From Coix lacryma-jobi var. lacryma-jobi (taxonomy: Eukaryota > Streptophyta > Magnoliopsida > Poales > Poaceae), in contig CM019830.1 of the NCBI GenBank assembly GCA_009763385.1, forward strand, positions 91,204,649 through 91,268,648: a DNA stretch of 64,000 nt, written 5' to 3'. The position numbers and the translations under genes were made by a program. The notes under the pieces are model-generated. The model was given only the letters and a program-made list of their open reading frames with translations, did not search any database and was not told where the DNA came from. Shown in pieces: positions 56,831 to 64,000 of this stretch. How positions within the stretch are numbered: the first letter of the stretch is position 1; the number at the start of each line of letters is the position of its first letter.

Positions 56831-59228
56831 AAGTGATAATGGTTCTGAGTTCAAAAACTTGGATTTTGAGAAGTTTTGTAACTCTTTGGGTTTAGAGCAT
56901 CAGTTTTCTTCTCCCAACACACCACCTTGGAATGGTGTTGTAGAAAGGAAGAATCGGACCCTTGTAGAGATGGCTAGGACGATGCTCGATGAGGATAGGA
57001 CTCCTAGGCGATATTGGGCCGAAGCTATGAGCACTGCATGCTACATTTCCAAACGCATTTTTCTCCGAGCTTTCTTGAAAAAGACTTCTTATGAGTTGCA
57101 TTTTGGAAAACAGCCCAAAGTGAGTTATTTTAGAGTTTTCGATTGCCATTGTTTTATACTCAAAAAGGGCAATTTGGACAAGTTCGAGTCTCGTTCTTCT
57201 GACGGTGTATTTTTGGGTTATGGCACTCACACTCGAGCTTATCGTGTACTTAACCTTGATACTAACCGAGTCATGGAGACATCTGATGTCACCTTCGACG
57301 AGACCATGGTTTGTCCTTCTTCTTGTTTTGAGCGTGCAGGTGATCATGAGGTTGGCGAGCCTCTTTTTGATGACGAGGAAGAGGGTGCTGAAGGGATGGA
57401 TGACCCAGCACCTCCTCCACTTGCTGTGCCGCAAAGAGCGGCTTCTACTACGACTCACGGCCTCGATCCCTTTTCTTCGACTTGGGGGTCGTGGGATCCG
57501 CCACCTCGAGCGGTACCTTTTGTACCCGAGGAGGCACCAGCTGCTGTTGAGGGGGAGGCTACTTCAGCTCGAGAGGCGCCACGCCACATTCAGCGCCAAC
57601 ACCCGCCTCAACAGATGATTGGCAGCATCGGTGAACGTGTCACTCGGTCAAGGTCACAACAAATCTCTCACTTTGCTCATTCTGCATTTGTTGCTGATTT
57701 TGAACCCCGAGATGTTGGACACGCTTTGACGGATCCAGATTGGGTCAATGCCATGCATGAGGAGCTTGACAACTTTGAGAGACATCGGGTTTGGGTTCTT
57801 GTTCCTCTTCCTCCTGAGTGTCACCCAATGGGGACAAAATGGGTTTTCAAAAACAAACAAGGAGAAGATGGCCATGTTGTGAGAAACAAGGCCAGACTTG
57901 TAGCCCAGGGGTATAGTCAGAAGGAGGGGATAGACTGTGAGGAGACTTTTTCTCCTGTAGCTTGTTTGGAGGCAATTAGGATACTCTTGGCTTTTGCTGC
58001 ATCCAAAGGGTTTAAACTTTTTCAAATGGATGTCAAGAGTGCCTTCTTAAACAACTACATAGAAGAGGAGGTGTATGTGAAACAACCCCCCGGTTTCGAA
58101 AATCCCAAGTTTCCAAACCATGTTTTTAAACTTGACAAAGCCTTGTATGGTTTGAAACAAGCCCCTAGAGCCTGGTATGATAGGTTAAAAACCTTTTTGC
58201 TTGCTAAGGGTTTTAAAATGGGATGTGTGGATAAAACGCTCTTTCTCCTCAAGCAAGGCAGTGACACTCTCTTGGTCCAGATTTACGTGGATGATATCAT
58301 TTTCAGTGGTTCTTCTCACGCTTTGGTTGCCAAGTTTGCAGATACTATGAGCAGGGAGTTTGAGATGAGAATGATGGGCGAGTTGACGTTTTTCCTCGGA
58401 TTGCAAATCAAGCAATCTCGAGTGGGAACGTTTGTGCACCAGGGTAAGTATACGAAGGATATCCTGAAGAAATTCGATATGATTGAGGCCAAGCCTCTTC
58501 CAACACGCATGTCGACCACGACGGCCCTGTATGCGGACAAGGATGGAGAAGCAGTGGACCAGAAGGAGTACCGGAGTATGATCGGGTCGCTGCTGTACCT
58601 GACGGCGACACGCCCGGACATTCAGTTCGCGGTGTGTCTTTGCGCGCGATTTCAGTCGTCGCCACACACCTCTCACCGTCAGGCGGTCAAGCGCATTATG
58701 AGGTACTTATGCTTCACTCCTGAGTTTGGGATTTGGTATTCTGCTTCCTCCACCCTCTCCCTTTGTGGTTATTCTGATGCCAATTTTGCTGGTTGCCGCA
58801 TTGAGCGCAAGTCCACTTCTGGGACTTGCCAGTTTATTGGCTCTTCTCTTGTATCGTGGTCTTCTCGCAAGCAGTATAGTGTCGCCCAGTCTACCACGGA
58901 GGCTGAGTATGTTGCTGCGGCTAGCTGCTGTTCCTAGTTGCTTTGGATGATGGCCACTTTGCGTGATTTTGGTTTGAGCTTTTCTCGCGTTTCTTTGCTT
59001 TGTGACTGCACGAGTGCTATTAGCGTTGCTAAGAACCCCGTGCTGCACTCTAAGACCAAACACATTGATGTGCGCTTTCACTTTCTGCGAGACCACTATG
59101 AGAAGGGTGATATCGACCTTCGCCATGTCGATACTCATCATCAGTTGGCTGATATTTTTACCAAGCCTTTGGACCAATCAACTTTTGCTAGGTTGAGAGG
59201 TGAGCTTGGTGTGTGTTTCCCCTTTTAG
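56799..59228 (+). pseudogene. Copia integrase C-terminus, reverse transcriptase and RNase H
   Basis: An open frame of 712 codons carries the second integrase Asp13 (RSDNGSEF) and Glu49 (VVERKNRT), the integrase C-terminal domain, and a long acidic/proline-rich linker (about 190-290). RT follows with Asp411 (MDVKSAF) and the YVDD box at 496-499, then RNase H with SDANFAGC and EAEYVAAASC. A single in-frame TAG (58936-58938) interrupts RNase H; the frame then continues with HIDVRFHFLRDH and ADIFTKPL to 59228. This is the most intact coding stretch in the window. Upstream shifts mean that it cannot be made as part of a normal polyprotein. Confidence 0.92.
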
Positions 59229-60475
59229 ATGGGGAAACATTTTGTCTTTTGTATTATAAACTGACTTTGTGTTTTTCATTTGATTTCTTCATGCATCTCT
59301 GCATTTCATCTTGCATATTTACATTCAGAGCTTCATGGATATAATCTTTAGAATGTAACTATGCTCTGTATAGTATTTGCTCCGATGCTTTATGATGATG
59401 TTGTAGCTTATGCTCTTTTTGATCACTGTTACATGTTCTGAGCAGAGCTATTTTATGAATGGTGAATCTGATTAATGAACATAAAACTTGAAAATGTTCA
59501 CCATTGAGATATGCAACTGGCATGTGTAGAATGTGTTGAAATCACTTGTGTTTTTCATATATGCTAGGTTGCTATGTCTCTAGTGTTGAGTCATTCACTT
59601 GCTTGGTATGTTCATATTCTGCCTTAATTTTGAACCAAGTTAAGTGAATTGGAAAGATCGAGATGGAATTGCTTGTCAGCACATCACAGTTTCGAGACTG
59701 TTTCTCATTGCACTTTGAGTTAAACTTGAGCTGTGTAGTGTATGACCGAAACTGTTGCTTTAAGCTTTCGATAACTTCTGCATAGGCTTCGCATAGTTGA
59801 AAAGTTAGGCAATGACAAGCTTTCAACCTCTCGCAATCGCATGCTGAAATTTAACCGCTGCAACTCTGATAAAATTTGGATACACAAGTCTATGTTTCAT
59901 TCTATAGCATGATGATTGAACTGTGCTAGGGGTAGTTCACCTTGTATACATGTTTAGCACTTGTCTGATTTCCTGTCTATACATGTTTTGTGCTATTTTG
60001 ATGGTGAATACCTTTTGGCTGAAAACTGCTCGTTTTGCTCTCATGTTCATATTCCGTATTTAGTGATCAGTTTGAGCCTTTGCTAGCTTCTTATGGATGT
60101 TGTTGAGTCATCGGATTAGAACTGTGTAGAGCATCCTTGCACTCTCTTGATTATATTCCTGAAGCTGCTAACTTGCATTTTAACTCATATGCATTTTGGA
60201 GGGAGATTTTCTGTCAAGGGGGGGAAATTTGAGTGTTTGTGCACATTTGCTTGTTGGTGCATTTTCAACTTAGGGGGAGAAAATATTGACAAATCATGTG
60301 AGCTCCCTGGGTTGTGTGCACTATTTGAGGGGGAGTTTGCTAGTTGTGTTGAGCCTTTGCCTCTTTCTTGAGGGACTAGCAAACGTTTTCAGTTCTTCAA
60401 TTGGTATCAAACTCTTTTGATTTTGAGTTGGTATCGAGCTTTCTTGCTAGCGGTGTTGAGCCCGTTCTGCCTCTT
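59229..60475 (+). other. 3' non-coding region of SIRE/Maximus element
   Basis: This is similar in order to 49116-50900 of the pol-less copy. It contains polypurine tracts (60218, 60272, 60326), a complete hairpin unit at 60335-60384 with a perfect 10-bp outer stem (GTTTGCTAGT/ACTAGCAAAC), inner stem CCTC/GAGG and loop TTTCTT, and a primer-binding-site-like word (60396-60408). A second hairpin (60443 onward) is cut in its loop by the insertion at 60476. No envelope-like ORF was found. Confidence 0.7.
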
Positions 60476-62438
60476 TGTCGGTGTTTGTTAACCGGCAACT
60501 CATCTTGAGTAATCTCAGACGATTTGTTCGGTGGGCATCGGCGTTCGTAGGACTTGGCGAGTACACAGGGACAGCGATTTATACTGGTTCAGGCCGCTAA
60601 ATAGCGTAATACCTTACGTCCAGTGTGGCGTGTGCCTTGTGTATTGTTATGATTCAATATTCGATGATCTGGGACCTACGCCCGGCTCCCCTTATATATC
60701 CGGGTGAGCCTTAGCACAGACCGAGTCCTAACCGGTTACATCAAAGGAGTTCTATTCTAATTACAAGACTTCCTTTTACAGCTCGGCTAAGTTACAAGCG
60801 AGAGTCCTAAACCAAGCACACTTCGTAACAAGTCTTCGGATCTCTCGTGCCGTCCGGGATTAGTCGGAGTAATCATCGATTGAAGATATCTCTGACATCC
60901 TGGTCCGTCAAGCCCCCGAGCTCTTCATCATTTCTTCAGGACGTTATCTTCTAGTTTCTTCTTGAGAATCTCCGACTAATGTCTTGAGAAATCTTAAAGT
61001 GCTCCGAGAGTAAAGAAAAACCATGGGGTGCACTTTTTAGGGTGTAGCCCCCGAGCCTCTTGTTATTTATAATAACTTTGAGGATCTTTGGAGCCTTTTC
61101 TGAGTAAATCTTGAATAAGAAAAAACATTTCCTTTATAGATTATACCCTGCAGCCCCCGAGCCTGAGTTCCGAGTACCATAGTAGTCGGTTCTCGGGGTC
61201 TTCTAAATGAAGCCATTAGGTAATCTATTAAGGTCTTGAGTAGTCGAACCATGACACCAACTTGTTGCTTAAACCATCCAAATAATAATTACTCAGCTTC
61301 AGGTGGGCAATGTTTTCAACAAACATCCCATATCACCCCCCACTGAATAAAAATTACCTTGAGTCCAGCAATAATTGACTGGTGACTGTTCCAACTGTGC
61401 GTAATAATGATGTTTGTCGTTTTCTACAACTGCAAACTTTGTCGTCTTCATCTTGAAGTGCGTGTGAGAATCAGCTCTATTACCCATGCCGAGCTTCACA
61501 TGCACCACAGTACATTGGTTGAATTATTGGTCCAGCGATCACTCTTGTTGATGAAGCTGGTCTATAGACTCAGAAGAGACTGCCTATAAATACCCTGCCT
61601 GGGAAGCAAAGAGCTCATATGTTTCGAGAGTATAGAACTTCTTATTAGTTCCATGGGTATTGTAATAGCAGTAGCTGAGATGATCGAGCCCCCGGGTGTC
61701 TTCCTTCTGTAGAATAGATGAAGTGCTCAAAAGAACTCTTGTGAAAGGACCATCCGTTAGGGTGGTTTCCAAGTGGTCGCGAGCAGAGGGACACAGAGGT
61801 GCGCCTAAAAGAACTCTTGTGACTGCCACTCGTAGATAACCTCGGAGTCACAGGTTGTCAAAAGGGCAGCGAGGGTGATGGTCTTCCCTGAGTTCCTTGA
61901 GTACTGGGGTGGTACCAAAGACCCACCTTGGGATGCACTGAAAAGATAGTGTCTACCCAAGGTTCTGTGTCTGCTTTACTGCGTCTCATTGAACCCGGTC
62001 CTTGGTGCAATAGGCATCAAGGCTATGTACCTTGAATTCACTAGAGTAGCGTTTTACACCTTGATTGTACTTCTGTTGAAAGTTGTTGTATCTCAAGATG
62101 TTTCCATGTATCTCTGTTGTAATTCCGAGTGATAATAACAAAGATCCGGGTACTTGGAATATTTTCCGAGTCCTCTGTCTTGCTTTCCGAGTACTAAATG
62201 TTTCTTGCGGAAGAAGAAACTTGTCTGTTTACTGTATTCCTGTTCTCCGTCTCTAATGTCGTCTGACACGTACTCCCAGCCGTTAGGGTTTTTAGATGGT
62301 TCCATAACGCCGTTGAGAAAAGATGAACAGGTGCCAAAACAGATCTATAATAAGCCGCCGCCGGGCTTATGTTTTCCTTACGCTTTCATCAAGCCATTGC
62401 CTTTGAAGCTAGAAATCCCTTAGCCAATTCCATAGTTG
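60476..62438 (+). mobile_element. LTR-like start of an inserted element (Tat-like?)
   Basis: The sequence begins TGTCGGTGTTTGTTAACCGG inside the copia hairpin loop, with CTCTT just outside as a possible target duplication. The TTTATACTGGTTCAGGCC motif and repeated AGCCCCCGAG words are familiar from grass LTRs of Tat-like gypsy elements. A TATA-like CTTATATATC lies at 60691-60700. I could not find an LTR end or primer-binding site before the gene at 62439, so the extent of the LTR is unknown. There are no supported ORFs in this stretch. Confidence 0.5.
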
Positions 62439-64000
62439 ATGCGCAGAAAATCTCTCGTCACCAACATGGGTCCCAAGAGGCAGTCTTCAGGAGACAAAAA
62501 GAAGCCTAGGTCACCACCACCGGAAAGCCTAAGCATCCGAACCCGCCAACTAATGTCTTGGCGTGGAAGAAGTCGGACACCACCCTGGCGGAACTGGCAT
62601 TCCTGGCGCAGCAAGGATTGCTGCGGGCGCAACCGCTGGATGGATGGAGGGTACCCACTGATCATCGCGCTCCTGCCCCCAACACCATGGAGATCGTGAT
62701 ATTTAAAGCCTTCGTAGAGCGGGGGTTGGGGCTTCCTGCGTCGGACTTCTTTCGTGGATTGCTGCATTACTATGGTTTGACTCTAAACCATATTACTCCC
62801 AATGCGGTTCTTCATATTGCAATCTTCGCCCATCTCTGTGAGGCTTTTCTGGGGATATGTCCCTCTATTACCCTTTTCCGCTACTTTTTCTGGTTTAAGT
62901 GTCAACCTAGTGATGCTAATACCGAAGTAGTCGAAGGGGCTAGTCTTCAGGTTAGATTGGAAGTAGCCAATCAATATATAACTGTTGAGTTGTTGGAGTC
63001 GGTAAAAGACTGGGCTGCTGGGTGGTTCTATATGGGTAACCCACCCCCAGCTCTTCGTCGTCACGATGGATGGCCACCGCAAAAGTGCCGTGAATAGAAG
63101 GAGAAGCTCACAAGTGAAGAACTAGCGGCTATCCAACCCCTCCTCATTATGATAGATGCTTTGATAATCGATGGGCTGACCGGATACACTATCGTTCAAG
63201 ACTTTGTTGCCCGGCGCATCCATCCGCTTCAGCAACGAGCCAACTATGGGTTCGAATACCTAGGTAAGAACGACCCGGGTCGCCACGCTGTCGAGCAATT
63301 GGCAGACTGTGAAGTCCTCTGGAGAGTGAAGCGGCTGCTTAAGAGTCGCGAACGTCTTGCTCCAGTGATGACATCCTTCTCTGCCATTAATCCTCCTCCT
63401 CCAGTAAGTACTTGATTTGTCGTGTCGTCAAGGTTCGGAATAAATATCCTTTTGACCTGACTAGGTACCCTTATATTTTTTAGGGCTAGGGGAGAGATAA
63501 CAATGATTGTCCTCCCCTGCCACCGGCAGCTGAAGAAGGCGGAGGCATCGCGTTGGAAGGTCCAATCCGAAGTGAGGATCTTCCTAATAAACCAAGTTCG
63601 CCTGAGGATCTTGACTGGCTTGACACAGAATCAACTGACTCTGATGTCCTGCTTATAGAACCGGAGGCTGAAGGTAGCCGGAAGAGGTCGCCGACTCCTC
63701 AACTAGAAGCCGGGGGACCCGTCCTTAAGAAGGCTCGCACTGGTAATCGCCGTGCTTGCCGAAAAGTTCTTTTATCTCAAGATTTGTCTGTTAAGCACTA
63801 TAAGTCGGGTGCTCCTGGTAAGGGAAAACCCGAGTACTTTGTAGTCCTTTTGAGTGTGATGGTCTCTTGTCTTATATATGTCGTTGTATCAGATGTTGGG
63901 ACAGCACAATGGACTTCAAGCAGCGTGGTGTCCGAGAAGCTTCCGACTTCAGACCCGCTTCTGATACAGCCGCTCTTGAGGCTACCAAAGCCTTTGAAGC
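62439..64000 (+). pseudogene. 'Putative gypsy type transposon' family gene, intron-containing, partial
   Basis: The start is ATG 62439 or 62466, followed by a basic N-terminus. A frameshift near 62523 leads to the main domain: NVLAWKKSDT, FVERGLGLPASDFFRGLL, the HYYGL.LNHITPN block and LFRYFFWFK, which I recall as Pfam PF04195. An in-frame TAG lies at 63095-63097. Exon 1 ends at 63403 with a GTAAGT donor; exon 2 can start at 63490, in frame, and codes for an acidic region (DWLDTESTDSD) with a KKAR stretch; a second intron is likely at 63818-63892. The gene continues beyond the window. Its role is unknown; such ORFs often accompany large gypsy elements. Confidence 0.6.

Larger units (their letters stand above)
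39968..60475 (+). mobile_element. SIRE/Maximus-type Ty1/copia element, decayed, 3' end displaced
   Basis: Order on the plus strand: 5' LTR to 42727, primer-binding site, gag N-terminal half (42791-43340), a nested non-autonomous copia (43341-54047), gag C-terminal half (54048-56044), protease and integrase start (56059-56830), integrase, RT and RNase H (56799-59228), and a 3' non-coding region to 60475, where another element is inserted. The domain order with integrase before RT defines Ty1/copia. Many in-frame stops and shifts show age. No envelope-like ORF is visible after pol. The left boundary is uncertain by about 100 bp. Confidence 0.85.

Noticed and set aside
59229..60475. Envelope-like ORF expected in some SIRE elements
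   Set aside because: No frame longer than about 80 codons, no signal peptide or membrane segment; the region is non-coding with polypurine tracts and hairpins.

Overview
The window is plant repeat DNA, most likely from a large-genome grass. Panicoid or Andropogoneae is my guess, from the style of the SIRE/Maximus and Tekay elements; no host marker gene is present. I found no convincing host gene, rRNA gene or tRNA gene. Nearly all of the 64 kb belongs to nested LTR retrotransposons, most of them broken.

Left block (1-34863). A plus-strand Tekay-type LTR (1-3970, cut by the window edge) is followed by a fragment of an unclassified minus-strand element (3971-4810). Next comes a minus-strand Ty3/gypsy chromovirus (4811-34863). 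Its gag is split by a minus-strand, pol-less Ty1/copia element of SIRE/Maximus type (8324-27894, target duplication GAATC). That copia element is itself split by a minus-strand, internally deleted Tekay-type chromovirus (13433-22527, target duplication GTTCT). The insertion order is therefore gypsy first, then copia, then the short chromovirus.

Middle (34864-39967). Two SIRE-type LTR fragments are followed by one LTR and the leader of an Athila-like element.

Right block (about 39968-60475). A plus-strand SIRE/Maximus copia element carries decayed gag, protease, integrase, reverse transcriptase and RNase H. Its gag is interrupted by a second, plus-strand copy of the pol-less copia family (43341-54047). 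Its 3' region is interrupted at 60476 by another element (60476-64000) bearing an intron-containing gene that resembles the 'putative gypsy type transposon' family.

Four signals stand out. (1) Both chromoviruses begin their leader ORF with a close copy of the histone H3 tail, and one also retains an integrase chromodomain. (2) The three SIRE-type elements carry, in the 3' non-coding region, repeated bulged hairpins with covarying stems and a near-constant loop, interleaved with primer-binding-site-like words. (3) Their LTR U3 regions carry a second set of covarying palindromes. (4) A 14-codon stretch in the Tekay LTRs differs almost only at synonymous third positions. The pol-less copia copies look like passengers that keep gag, LTRs and the 3' hairpins and would depend on an autonomous relative such as the surrounding plus-strand element.
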